NCBI RefSeq assembly: GCF_900608595.1
Contig: NZ_UWYY01000001.1
Location: forward strand, 337,828-401,827
DNA length: 64,000 nucleotides
Direction of reading: 5' to 3'
From: Promicromonospora panici
GTDB taxonomy: Bacteria > Actinomycetota > Actinomycetes > Actinomycetales > Cellulomonadaceae
Shown: positions 17,175 through 25,305 of the stretch, in pieces
How positions within the stretch are numbered: position 1 is the stretch's first letter
Layout: every line of letters begins with the position of its first letter
Translations under genes and position numbers: made by a program
Notes under the pieces: generated by a model
The model's database searches: none
What the model saw: only the letters and a program-made list of their open reading frames with translations
What the model was told of the DNA's origin: nothing

Positions 17175-18464
17175 ATGGCGCAATGGGAGGTCGAGCTCAC
17201 GGAGCTCGCAGCGGGACGTGGCAGGGCGCTGGTCGGGTACGCGTACTCGTTGTGCCGCGACCGGACGCAGGCGGAGGACCTGGTGCAGGACGCTCTGGTG
17301 AAGGTGTTCTCGCGCCTGCGCCGCCTGCCCGGGACGGCCGACGGCGGGCGGCAGGTCGTCGACCTGGACCAGCCCCGGCTGACGAACATGGAGGCGTACG
17401 TCCGGCGCGCGATCCTGACGATCTATCTGGACAGCTACCGGCGGCAGACCAGCTGGGCCGGCTTCAAGCACCTCCTGGCCGACGACGACTGGTCGCCCGG
17501 GGCGGACCGGGTAGCCACCGCACGGGTGGACGTCGGGGCCGCACTGGCCCAGCTCTCCCCGCGGCAGCGCGAGGCCGTGATGCTGCGGTTCTTCGAGGAC
17601 ATGACGGTGCCGCAGATCGCGGCGACCCTGGGGACCAGGCCCGGCACGATCAAGCGGTACCTCTCGAACGCGATCGAGCTGCTGCGCGCCGCGCTCGCGG
17701 AGATCGCGACGCCCGAGATGGAGACCTCGCTCGACGAGCGCCTGGACGCGGTGACGGGTGCGGTACGTCGCCGTCGGACGGCGAAGGTGGGCGCCGTCGC
17801 CGGCGTGTCGATGGTGCTGGCCGTGGCGCTCGCGTGGGGCGCGTTCACGGTGAAGCCGCTGCTCCGGTCGGAGCCATTGCCCGCGGAGGAGCGGGTCGAG
17901 TACACGCCAGGGTACGTGCCGGCCACGTGGCCCCGTGACGAGGGCGTCTACTGCGGCATGCCCGTCGAGGAGCTGCTGGCGATGGACACAGGTGTGCTGG
18001 ACGTCGCGATCAGCGGCGAACTCAAGCCTGTCGCCACGGGGGAGGTCACGAGCTGGAGCCTGCCGGTCACCATCTCCGGGACCTTGTCGGACGCCATGGA
18101 GGAGACCGCCAAGGGGCCAGCGCCCTACATGACCTTCCCGTTGATCGTCTGGGTCCATGAGGGCAGAGTCGTCGACCTCCCCACCTACTGGGCGGAGCAC
18201 GCCAACGACGAGACCCTCCGGGCGCTGAGCGATTACGGGACCTGGAGCGGGCCTGCCTACGCCGGGAGCTCGTCGTCCTGCCGTGCGGACACGCTCGTGG
18301 ACGACGAGTTCCCCCAATACGAGAACGAACGAGCCGGTGGTCGGTACGAGCTGATCGTGATCGTCGCCGACCTCGAGGACCCCGATCCGGAGAACGCACC
18401 GCGCGGTCTCCTGGTCAGCGACCCGATCACCGTCGACCTGGGGAGCGGCGTGCCCAGACTCTGA
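17175..18464 (+). CDS. ECF sigma factor fused to a transmembrane extracytoplasmic domain (module 1)
   Basis: 429 residues in one frame. Residues 10-55 are sigma region 2 (ALVGYAYSL, QAEDLVQDALVKVFSRLRR) and 117-172 region 4 (LSPRQREAVMLRFFEDMTV, RPGTIKRYLSNA), of the SigE-family ECF type. A basic juxtamembrane motif VRRRRTAK (198-204) precedes one membrane helix (about 204-224), and residues 225-429 would lie outside the cell and contain YCGMPVEEL, IVWVHEGRVVDL, a second Cys and a GGRYELIVI strand. The sigma domain is therefore tied to the membrane. No HxxxCxxC anti-sigma zinc motif is seen. First of seven related modules. Confidence 0.88.
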   Translation: MAQWEVELTELAAGRGRALVGYAYSLCRDRTQAEDLVQDALVKVFSRLRRLPGTADGGRQVVDLDQPRLTNMEAYVRRAILTIYLDSYRRQTSWAGFKHLLADDDWSPGADRVATARVDVGAALAQLSPRQREAVMLRFFEDMTVPQIAATLGTRPGTIKRYLSNAIELLRAALAEIATPEMETSLDERLDAVTGAVRRRRTAKVGAVAGVSMVLAVALAWGAFTVKPLLRSEPLPAEERVEYTPGYVPATWPRDEGVYCGMPVEELLAMDTGVLDVAISGELKPVATGEVTSWSLPVTISGTLSDAMEETAKGPAPYMTFPLIVWVHEGRVVDLPTYWAEHANDETLRALSDYGTWSGPAYAGSSSSCRADTLVDDEFPQYENERAGGRYELIVIVADLEDPDPENAPRGLLVSDPITVDLGSGVPRL

Positions 18465-18468
18465 TCAT

Positions 18469-18531
18469 CACCATCATCGTTCTGCACTCCCCACCCGTCA
18501 GGGAACATGAGAGGGAGAGGGGACGTCGGAC
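18469..18531 (+). promoter_or_regulatory. Leader of sigma module 2, near copy of the module 3 leader
   Basis: 63 bases from CACCATCATCGTTCT to the start codon match the module 3 leader (20351-20413) at 59 positions, and a related CCCGTCAGGGA(A/G)CATGAG block precedes module 1. It carries the ribosome site AGGGAGAGGGG and probably the promoter, so modules 1-3 are likely under the same control. Confidence 0.5.
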
Positions 18532-20331
18532 ATGGCGCACTGGGAGACGGAGCTCACGGAGCTCGTGGGGCGGCGCAGCGGTGCCCTGGTCGGGTACGCG
18601 TACTCGCTGACTCGGGACAAGCCGCAGGCGGAGGACCTGGTGCAGGACGCGCTGGTGAAGGTCTACTCGCGCCTGCGCCGTCCGCCTGAGATGGGCAACG
18701 GCGGGCGGCAGGTCGTCGACCTGGACCGTCCCCAGCTGACCAATGTGGAGGCATACGTGCGCCGGGCGATCCTGACGATCTTTCTCGACGGGTACCGGCG
18801 GCAGAACAGCTGGTCCGGTCTCAAGCACCTCCTGGCCGACGACGACCGCTCGCCCGGCGCGGACCGCGTCGCGACGGCCCGCGTCGACGTCGGTGCGGCC
18901 CTCGCAAGGCTGTCCCCGCGGCAGCGCGAGGTGGTGGTGCTGCGGTTCTTCGAGGACATGACGGTGCCGCAGATCGCCGCGGCCCTGGGGACGAGGCCGG
19001 GCACGATCAAGCGGCACCTCTCGAACGCGACGGAACTGTTGCGTGCCTCGCTCGCCGAGGTCGCCACGCCGGACGTCGACACCAACCTGGACCAGCGGCT
19101 GGCCGCGGTGACGGGTGCGGTGCGCCGCCGTCGGGCCGTGAAGGTCGGTGCCGTGGCGGGAGTGTCGATGGTGCTCGCGGGCCTGTTGGCCGTCGCGGCG
19201 TGGTGGGGGCCTTCGCGGCTGCTGTCGGAGCCGGTGCCGCCGGCGACCCCGAGTCCGGACGCCGCGGCGGTCGGTGGGGGTTGGGCGCCGATGGGTTGGG
19301 AAGGTCTGGGCGAGCAGTTCCGCTGTGGCATGGAGGTGACGGACCTGGTGTCGTCGTCGGACGCCGTGCGCGTGGAGCTCACCGGCGACGCCGAGCTGGT
19401 GGACGGGGACGAGTTCCGGGACCACGCCTTCCTGGAGGCGCCCATCCGGATCACCAGGACCGACACCGAGGGCCTGTCTATCGACGGCCGGTTCCCCGAG
19501 CTGGTGTTCGCGCAGAACGGCCTGGTGGTCGATATCGGCGGTGGCTGGAACGAGGGCGGCGGGCACGTCCTGCCCGACGCCGGCAAGTCGGCGGACGACG
19601 TCGCCGAGGCGGGCGCCACCACCGCCTGCGGCGCTTGGACGACCGATGGCATGACGGGTTTCGAGCAGTACCGGGACGCGCGCCCGGCGGGCACCTACGA
19701 CGTGTACGCAGTGCTGCCATGGGCTTCCTATGACGAACCAGCGGGCCAGTCGGGCATGAGCGGCATCGCCGTCAGCGAGCCGGTCACCATGGAGATCCCC
19801 GCGATCGAGGTGCCGGACGAGGTGCCGCTGACCGTCGAAATCCGCGATGGCTACCAGCCGCCGTGGCTCGAAGGCACGAGCCTGGCCTGCGGGGCTTACG
19901 CTTCCGAGATCCCGGGCGGCCCGCAGAAGCCCTCTGAGCGGTCCGGCCTGACGGTCGGCGTCGAGACCGCCGCCGACCGGGAGACCGTCCCGTTCTCCGA
20001 GGTGACGGTCACTTTCACGGAGACCGAAGGCGGGGCCGTCGACACGACCCGCACGCCGATCACCCTGGTCTGGCTCAGCGCGGGTCGGGTGGTCGGGGTC
20101 GGCAGCGACGTCTGGTCCCAGCCGGCGTGGGGCCTGCAGCTCGGCGCGAAGAGCAAGACGTCTGTCGTCGTGCCGATCGAACCCGACCGGACGTGCCTCG
20201 AGAGCCCGGACGCCGGGATGCCCGCCGGGGGCTACCAGCTGTATGCCCTCACGGAGCTCGACCCCGGCTCGGGTGGCGAGCGGCAGTTCATGTCCGCGCG
20301 CACAGGGTCCGAGTACATCGTCGAGGAATGA
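18532..20331 (+). CDS. ECF sigma factor fused to a transmembrane segment and two extracytoplasmic domains (module 2)
   Basis: 599 residues. Sigma region 2 (10-55), region 4 (117-172; RPGTIKRHLSNA), VRRRRAVK at 198-204, membrane helix about 205-226. Outside are two copies of the same domain: the first from about 260 (FRCGMEVTDL ... ELVFAQNGLVVDIGGG ... ACGAWTTD ... GTYDVYAV ... VSEPVTM) and the second from about 439 (DGYQPPWLEGTSLACG ... LVWLSAGRVVGVGSD ... CLESPDAG ... GGYQLYALTE). Two conserved cysteines per domain could form a disulfide. Likely a one-component membrane-held transcription factor that needs proteolysis or conformational release; mechanism is inference. Confidence 0.88.
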   Translation: MAHWETELTELVGRRSGALVGYAYSLTRDKPQAEDLVQDALVKVYSRLRRPPEMGNGGRQVVDLDRPQLTNVEAYVRRAILTIFLDGYRRQNSWSGLKHLLADDDRSPGADRVATARVDVGAALARLSPRQREVVVLRFFEDMTVPQIAAALGTRPGTIKRHLSNATELLRASLAEVATPDVDTNLDQRLAAVTGAVRRRRAVKVGAVAGVSMVLAGLLAVAAWWGPSRLLSEPVPPATPSPDAAAVGGGWAPMGWEGLGEQFRCGMEVTDLVSSSDAVRVELTGDAELVDGDEFRDHAFLEAPIRITRTDTEGLSIDGRFPELVFAQNGLVVDIGGGWNEGGGHVLPDAGKSADDVAEAGATTACGAWTTDGMTGFEQYRDARPAGTYDVYAVLPWASYDEPAGQSGMSGIAVSEPVTMEIPAIEVPDEVPLTVEIRDGYQPPWLEGTSLACGAYASEIPGGPQKPSERSGLTVGVETAADRETVPFSEVTVTFTETEGGAVDTTRTPITLVWLSAGRVVGVGSDVWSQPAWGLQLGAKSKTSVVVPIEPDRTCLESPDAGMPAGGYQLYALTELDPGSGGERQFMSARTGSEYIVEE

Positions 20332-20350
20332 AGTCGGGCGAACTTTCTGT

Positions 20351-20413
20351 CACCATCATCGTTCTCCCTCCCCCACCCGTCAGGGAACATGAGAGGGAGA
20401 GGGGACGTCGGAC
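20351..20413 (+). promoter_or_regulatory. Leader of sigma module 3, near copy of the module 2 leader
   Basis: Same 63-base layout as 18469-18531. In addition GAAC at 20340 and CGTT at 20360 are 16 bases apart, the shape of an ECF-type promoter (GAAC-n16-CGTT). The module 2 leader lacks the GAAC part. Confidence 0.4.
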
Positions 20414-22171
20414 ATGGCGCACTGGGAGACGGAGCTCACGGAGCTCGTGAGGCGGCGCAGCGGTGCGTTGGTCGGGTACGCGTACTCGCTGACGCGCGAC
20501 AAACCGCAGGCGGAGGACCTGGTGCAGGACGCGCTGGTCAAGGTCTACTCGCGCCTGCGCCGTCCGCCCGAGATGGGCAACGGCGGGCCGCAGGTCGTCA
20601 ACCTTGACCAGCCCCAGATGACGAACGCCGAGGCGTACGTCAAGCGGGCGATCCTGACGATCTACCTGGACGCGTGCCGGCGCGGAAACCACTGGTCAGG
20701 CATCAAGCACCTCCTGGCCGACGACGCGCACGTGCCTGGGGCGGAGCAGGTTGTGACTACGCAGGTCGACGTCGGTGTCGCGTTGAGGCAGCTCTCCCCT
20801 CGGCAGCGCGAGGCGGTGCTGCTCCGCTTCTTCGAGGACATGACGGTGCCGCAGATCGCCGCGGCCCTGGGGACGAGGCCGGGCACGATCAAACGACACC
20901 TCTTCAACGCGCTGGAGGTGCTGCGCGGCGCGCTCGCGCACGTCCCGGCGCCGGAGGTGGACACGAACCTGGACCAGCGGCTGGATGCGGTGGCGGGTGC
21001 GGTGCGCCGCCGTCGGGCCGTGAAGGTCGGTGCCGTGGCGGGAGTGTCGATGGTGCTCGCGGGCCTGTTGGCCGTCGCGGCGTGGTGGGGGCCTTCGCGG
21101 CTGCTGTCGGAGCCGGTGCCGCCGGCGACCCCGAGTCCGGATGCCTCGACTGCGGCGGTCGGCGGCTGGGTGCCATCCGGGTGGCCGGAGGTGGAAGGGC
21201 CGTTTCACTGTGGCATGGAGGTGACGGCCCTGACGTCGACGTCCGACACCGTAGGCCTGGAGCTGAGCGGCAACGCCGAGGTCGTGGGGGAGGGCGAGGA
21301 CGCCCACCTGGCGGCGCCGGTCCGGATCACCCGGGTCGACCAGGTCGGCTCGGACCTCAGCGGCGTACCTCCCCAGCTGGTCTTCGCGCGCGACGGCCGG
21401 GTGGTGGATATCGGGCCGGGCTGGCTCGAAGGCCAGTATTCGCTGCCTGACGCCGGTGAGTCCGCCACTGACGTAGCCCAGGCAGACTCCGCCACTGCGT
21501 GCGGGAGGTGGACAACCGACGGTACTCCGAACGTGCAGGAGTACCTGGACCAGCGTCCAGCCGGCACCTACGACGTATACGCCGTGCTGTGGTGGAGCGA
21601 CGGAGACGGAGGCATCGACGGTTATGCGGTCAGCGAGCCCGTCACCATGGACGTCCCGGCGGTCGAGCTGCCGGACGAGGAGCCGCTCGACGTCGACGTC
21701 CGAGAGGGCTACCAGCCGCCGTGGCTGAAAGGAACGAGCTTGGCGTGCGGGGACTACGCGTCGGACATCCCGGGCAGGTCGTACTTCACCTGGGGCCCGG
21801 ACTCGCTGACGACGGCGACCTCGAAAAAGATTGTGACGATGACATTCGATACGGCTGAGGGCCAGGCAATAAACACGACACGCACCTCGGTCGCGCTGGT
21901 CTGGCTCAGGGACGGCCGGGTTGTCTCCGTCGGTTCCGACGTCGCGTCCCAGCCGACGGAACGCTTTCGGGTCGACGAAAAGGGCGGCACGCCCATCGTC
22001 GTTCCGCGCGCGGAACCTGACCTGACCTGTCTGGAAGATCCAGCCGCGGGGATGCCCTCAGGAAGATACGAGGTGTACGCGCTGATGGAGATCGACCCCG
22101 GCTCGGCAGACGAGCGTCGCTTCATCTCGACGAGCATCTGGCAGGGGCTCTCGTACGAATCCCGAGGCTGA
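20414..22171 (+). CDS. ECF sigma factor fused to a transmembrane segment and two extracytoplasmic domains (module 3)
   Basis: 585 residues, closest relative of module 2. Sigma regions 2 and 4 as in module 2 (RPGTIKRHLFNA), the same VRRRRAVKVGAVAGVSMVL membrane stretch (identical at the DNA level), then two CGM-type domains: FHCGMEVTAL ... QLVFARDGRVVDIGPG ... ACGRWTTD ... GTYDVYAV ... VSEPVTM, and EGYQPPWLKGTSLACG ... LVWLRDGRVVSVGSD ... CLEDPAAG ... GRYEVYALME. The ectodomains have diverged more than the sigma and membrane parts, suggesting gene conversion in the intracellular half or diversifying change outside. Confidence 0.88.
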   Translation: MAHWETELTELVRRRSGALVGYAYSLTRDKPQAEDLVQDALVKVYSRLRRPPEMGNGGPQVVNLDQPQMTNAEAYVKRAILTIYLDACRRGNHWSGIKHLLADDAHVPGAEQVVTTQVDVGVALRQLSPRQREAVLLRFFEDMTVPQIAAALGTRPGTIKRHLFNALEVLRGALAHVPAPEVDTNLDQRLDAVAGAVRRRRAVKVGAVAGVSMVLAGLLAVAAWWGPSRLLSEPVPPATPSPDASTAAVGGWVPSGWPEVEGPFHCGMEVTALTSTSDTVGLELSGNAEVVGEGEDAHLAAPVRITRVDQVGSDLSGVPPQLVFARDGRVVDIGPGWLEGQYSLPDAGESATDVAQADSATACGRWTTDGTPNVQEYLDQRPAGTYDVYAVLWWSDGDGGIDGYAVSEPVTMDVPAVELPDEEPLDVDVREGYQPPWLKGTSLACGDYASDIPGRSYFTWGPDSLTTATSKKIVTMTFDTAEGQAINTTRTSVALVWLRDGRVVSVGSDVASQPTERFRVDEKGGTPIVVPRAEPDLTCLEDPAAGMPSGRYEVYALMEIDPGSADERRFISTSIWQGLSYESRG

Positions 22172-22189
22172 TACAGCAGACCAACGAAA

Positions 22190-22250
22190 CCTCCCCGGTG
22201 CGCGTCATGGTGGTTGTGGAGACGATGACAGCACTCGCGCACCGGGGAGG
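22190..22250 (+). promoter_or_regulatory. 15-bp hairpin that contains the ribosome-binding site of sigma gene 4
   Basis: CCTCCCCGGTGCGCG (22190-22204) is a perfect inverted repeat of 22236-22250, with a 31-base loop. The second arm ends GGGGAGG, the Shine-Dalgarno site 5 bases before the ATG at 22256. In the RNA the hairpin would hide that site; it could also be a terminator for module 3. Confidence 0.6.
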
Positions 22251-22255
22251 TGGCC

Positions 22256-22846
22256 ATGGCGGTATGGGAGAACGAGCTCGATGAGCTCATGAGGACGCGC
22301 GGAAGCGCCCTCGTCCGCTATGCCTACATGCTCTCCGGGGACCGCGCGCTCGCCGAGGACCTGGTCCAGGACGCACTGGTCAAGGTCTACTCGCGGCTAC
22401 GCGGGGCACCAGGCAAGGGCAGGTCCGTCGGCGTGGCCGCCGGCAGCCAGGCGCACGACCTGGAGTCAGCGACCGAGTCCCCGTTCACCAACGCGGAGGG
22501 TTACGTGCGTCGCGCCGTCCTCACCATCTACCTGGACGGATACCGCAAGCGCCAGCGCTGGTCCGGGGTCAAGCACCTGCTCAGCGACGACCCCAGCACG
22601 CGCGGCGCCGACCAGGCCGCGGCTGCCCGCGTCGACGTGATGGCGGCGCTGGCCAAGCTCGGCGCTCGCGAACGGGCCTGCGTCGTCCTGCGCTATTTCG
22701 AGGACATGACGGTGCCGCAGATCGCCGAGGCCCTCGGGACGGCCCAGGGCACGGTCAAGCGCTACCTGTCCGACGCCACCAAGAGCCTGCAGGAGATCCT
22801 GCGCCCCGATGACTTCCGACCTGCCGAAGGGAGGGCCGCCCGATGA
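22256..22846 (+). CDS. ECF sigma factor, SigE family (module 4, split form)
   Basis: 196 residues from ATG 22256 (a GTG at 22250 overlaps the GGGGAGG ribosome site and is less likely). Region 2: ALVRYAYMLSGDRALAEDL, VQDALVKVYSRLRG; region 4: LGARERACVVLRYFEDMTV, AQGTVKRYLSDA. No membrane segment; the sequence ends soon after region 4, and the stop overlaps the start of the membrane partner (ATGA, 22843-22846). It is the soluble counterpart of the sigma part of modules 1-3. Confidence 0.92.
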   Translation: MAVWENELDELMRTRGSALVRYAYMLSGDRALAEDLVQDALVKVYSRLRGAPGKGRSVGVAAGSQAHDLESATESPFTNAEGYVRRAVLTIYLDGYRKRQRWSGVKHLLSDDPSTRGADQAAAARVDVMAALAKLGARERACVVLRYFEDMTVPQIAEALGTAQGTVKRYLSDATKSLQEILRPDDFRPAEGRAAR

Positions 22847-24624
22847 GCCCCATCGACCGAAATGAAGGCTGGAACGACGAGAACGACTTCCTGAGCGGCG
22901 CGCTCCGTGGCGCCGCCGACGAGATGCCCGGTGCGGAGGTGGACGACCTGCATGTCTCATTCGGAGTGGTGCGTGACCGCGTGCGGCGCCGTCGCGCGGC
23001 CAAGATCGGCGGACTCGCCGGTGTGAGTCTGGTGCTGGTGGGCGGGATCGCCTTCGGCGCCACGCAGACGACACTGCTGGGCCAGGGCGACCCGGTGCCG
23101 CCGGGAACGTCCCAGAACGCGTACACGACGCCGGAGGTGTCGCCGAGCGGGTCCTCGAGCCAGTCCGCGACCGAGGTGCCGGAGCCGAGCCGGGCCGGGC
23201 CGCCCGCGACGAGTGTCATCCAGGACGGGTACCAGCCCTCGTGGATCCGGGACGTGGACGCCAGCCTGCAGTGCGGCATGCCCGTGGCGGACCTGGTGAC
23301 GACAGCGGCTGGCTGGTCGGCGGCGTCGGTGGGGGACATCTACGCCCGGACCTCCGCGTTCGACGGTGAACCCTCGACCACGTGGGGCATGCCGGCGCAC
23401 ATCGCCGGGGGTGAGGGTTCGTTCGACGTGGCCCCGGTGCTGGTGTGGAGCCAGGATGGCGTGGTGGTGGACTTCGGGACGAACGTCTTCGAGGCGCCGG
23501 GTAAGACCGAGCCGCTGCTCGGTCCAGCCGTGATCGAGCCGGATCACGGAGGCGAAACGGTCGAAGCCCAGGGCGGTGCGTTCACGTCGTGTGCGCCGAC
23601 CGCGACCGAGACCAGTGACACCTACGAGAGGCCGCTCCCGGAGGGTGACTACGAGGTGCGAGTGGTCGCCTTCCCGCAAACCGCCTCGGGTCAGTGGGCC
23701 ACGGCGGTGAGCGACCCCGTCGCTGTCCGCCTCGACGCTGACGGCGCGCACACCGCAACCGGGACGCGCGGCGGCCCTGCGACGATCGAGCCTCCGGAGC
23801 CGGCCGAGGGCGAGCTCTCGCGGTTCGTGCTCGACCGCAGCACCGACTGGGTCACGGCGGAGCTGACGCAGCGCGGGTACGTGACGACCGGTACGCCGTC
23901 GGTCACCGCGGAGTGCGAGAGCACGGCCCCGGCGGACGTGGTGACCTACGAGGTGGTGCAGCCGTCCACCAACGAGGCGCTCGGGTCGGGCGAGGTTCCG
24001 TGCGACGGTTCCCCGTTCGAGTCGGATCCCGTGGTCGGCGGCGGCGAGGAGGCCGTGGACATCCGGCTGACGTCCGTCCCCGACGGCGTCGCGCGATTCT
24101 GGGCGGCCCTCGCCCCGACGTCCGACGGCGGGAACGCCTCCGCCGAGTGCTCGGCGAGCAATCTCGACATGCAGTACGCTCCGGCGAACTCGCCGAGCCC
24201 GAACGCCGGGACCACCGCCCAGGCCATCGTGAATGCTGCGAGCGCCTGCGACTCCGAGCGGATGATCCAGCTGGCGACCGACCACGGCACGGAGCTCATG
24301 TCCACCCTCCAGACCCCGGAGGAGGTCTTCGGCCTGCCGGAGAACGACACATTGCCGTACGAGACGCTGGTCCGGCTGCTGGCCGGCACCACCGGCGTCG
24401 TGAACGGTGGGGACCCGGGGAACGAGACGATCACGTGGCCGCGGGTCGATACCGAGGAATTCGCTGACTCGGACGACGCCTGGGCGGAGGTCGTGGACGC
24501 GGGCCTGCTCACGCAGGCGGAGGCCGACGCCCAGCGGGCGGACGGAACGTTCGGCTACACGGGGATGGTCATCGGCATCGACCAGTCCGGCACCTGGCGG
24601 TACTACAACGCCGCCAACCCCTGA
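22843..24624 (+). CDS. Membrane-anchored partner of sigma module 4, putative anti-sigma/sensor
   Basis: 593 residues: cytoplasmic stretch 1-53 ending in VRRRRAAK, one membrane helix (about 54-74), a Ser/Pro/Thr linker, then the shared extracytoplasmic domain from DGYQPSW (128) and LQCGMPVADL (143) through LVWSQDGVVVDFG and GDYEVRVVAFP to AVSDPVAVR. Two further domains follow (about 300-430, with a Cys pair; and about 430-593 with TPEEVFGLPENDTLPYETL, TITWPRVDTEEFADSDDAW, VVDAGLLTQAEAD), shared only with module 6. No zinc anti-sigma motif. Translational coupling with the sigma gene suggests it holds the sigma factor, but this is inferred. Confidence 0.82.
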   Translation: MSPIDRNEGWNDENDFLSGALRGAADEMPGAEVDDLHVSFGVVRDRVRRRRAAKIGGLAGVSLVLVGGIAFGATQTTLLGQGDPVPPGTSQNAYTTPEVSPSGSSSQSATEVPEPSRAGPPATSVIQDGYQPSWIRDVDASLQCGMPVADLVTTAAGWSAASVGDIYARTSAFDGEPSTTWGMPAHIAGGEGSFDVAPVLVWSQDGVVVDFGTNVFEAPGKTEPLLGPAVIEPDHGGETVEAQGGAFTSCAPTATETSDTYERPLPEGDYEVRVVAFPQTASGQWATAVSDPVAVRLDADGAHTATGTRGGPATIEPPEPAEGELSRFVLDRSTDWVTAELTQRGYVTTGTPSVTAECESTAPADVVTYEVVQPSTNEALGSGEVPCDGSPFESDPVVGGGEEAVDIRLTSVPDGVARFWAALAPTSDGGNASAECSASNLDMQYAPANSPSPNAGTTAQAIVNAASACDSERMIQLATDHGTELMSTLQTPEEVFGLPENDTLPYETLVRLLAGTTGVVNGGDPGNETITWPRVDTEEFADSDDAWAEVVDAGLLTQAEADAQRADGTFGYTGMVIGIDQSGTWRYYNAANP

Positions 24625-24655
24625 CTGAAAAAGTCCGGTCCACGTCCCAACGGTT

Positions 24656-24695
24656 CCTGTGCCCCGCTCGTATGTGTGTGAGAGCGGGGCACAGG
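24656..24695. promoter_or_regulatory. Perfect 14-bp stem-loop between modules 4 and 5
   Basis: CCTGTGCCCCGCTC pairs with GAGCGGGGCACAGG around a 12-base loop rich in TG. It starts 32 bases after the stop of the module 4 partner and ends 58 bases before sigma gene 5. No T-run follows; terminator or leader structure. Confidence 0.5.
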
Positions 24696-24753
24696 GCCCG
24701 CCGGGCGAGGGGACGGACACGGTGGCCGGAGAACAGCTGGACCGAGGTGCGTG

Positions 24754-25305
24754 ATGAGCACCCGCTGGGATGACGAGCTCACGGACCTCGTCACGAACAG
24801 AGGGCGCGCCCTGGTGGGTTACGGGTATGCGCTGACCGGTGACGTGCGCCGGGCGGAGGACCTGGTGCAGGACGCCCTGGTCCGCGTCTTCCGGCGGTTC
24901 CGCCGCCCGGAGGCGGCCGGCACCGAGGGCCACACCGAGTTTCCCCTGCACGACGGCGGGAGCCACGCCGGCATCGAGGCGTACGTGCGCCGGACGATGC
25001 TCAACCTCTACCTCGACGAGACGCGGCGGTTCGCGCTGTGGCGCAAGGCTCAGCCCAAGGTGGCGGTCGAGGACCGGGTGAAGGCGCCGGCGTCGGACAT
25101 CACCGCCCGCGCCGACGTGACCGTCGCCCTGCGTGGGCTGAGCCCGCGCCAGCGGGCGTGCGTGGTGCTCCGTTTCTACGACGACCTGACCGTGCCCCAG
25201 ATCGCCGCCACGCTCGGCATCGCCGAGGGCACCATCAAGCGACACCTGGCCGACGGGATCCGCGCCCTGCGTGGGGTGCTGGTGCCGGAAGGAGGCCTCC
25301 TGTGA
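24754..25305 (+). CDS. ECF sigma factor, SigE family (module 5, split form)
   Basis: 183 residues (ATG 24754; a GTG directly before it is also possible). Region 2: ALVGYGYALTGDVRRAEDL, VQDALVRVFRRFRRP; region 4: LSPRQRACVVLRFYDDLTV, AEGTIKRHLADG. It is the shortest sigma of the array. The last codons overlap the GTG of the membrane partner (GTGA, 25302-25305). Confidence 0.92.
   Translation: MSTRWDDELTDLVTNRGRALVGYGYALTGDVRRAEDLVQDALVRVFRRFRRPEAAGTEGHTEFPLHDGGSHAGIEAYVRRTMLNLYLDETRRFALWRKAQPKVAVEDRVKAPASDITARADVTVALRGLSPRQRACVVLRFYDDLTVPQIAATLGIAEGTIKRHLADGIRALRGVLVPEGGLL

Noticed and set aside
22843..23020. Classical zinc anti-sigma domain (HxxxCxxC) in the partner of sigma 4
   Set aside because: No His/Cys pattern occurs in the cytoplasmic part of this or the other partners.
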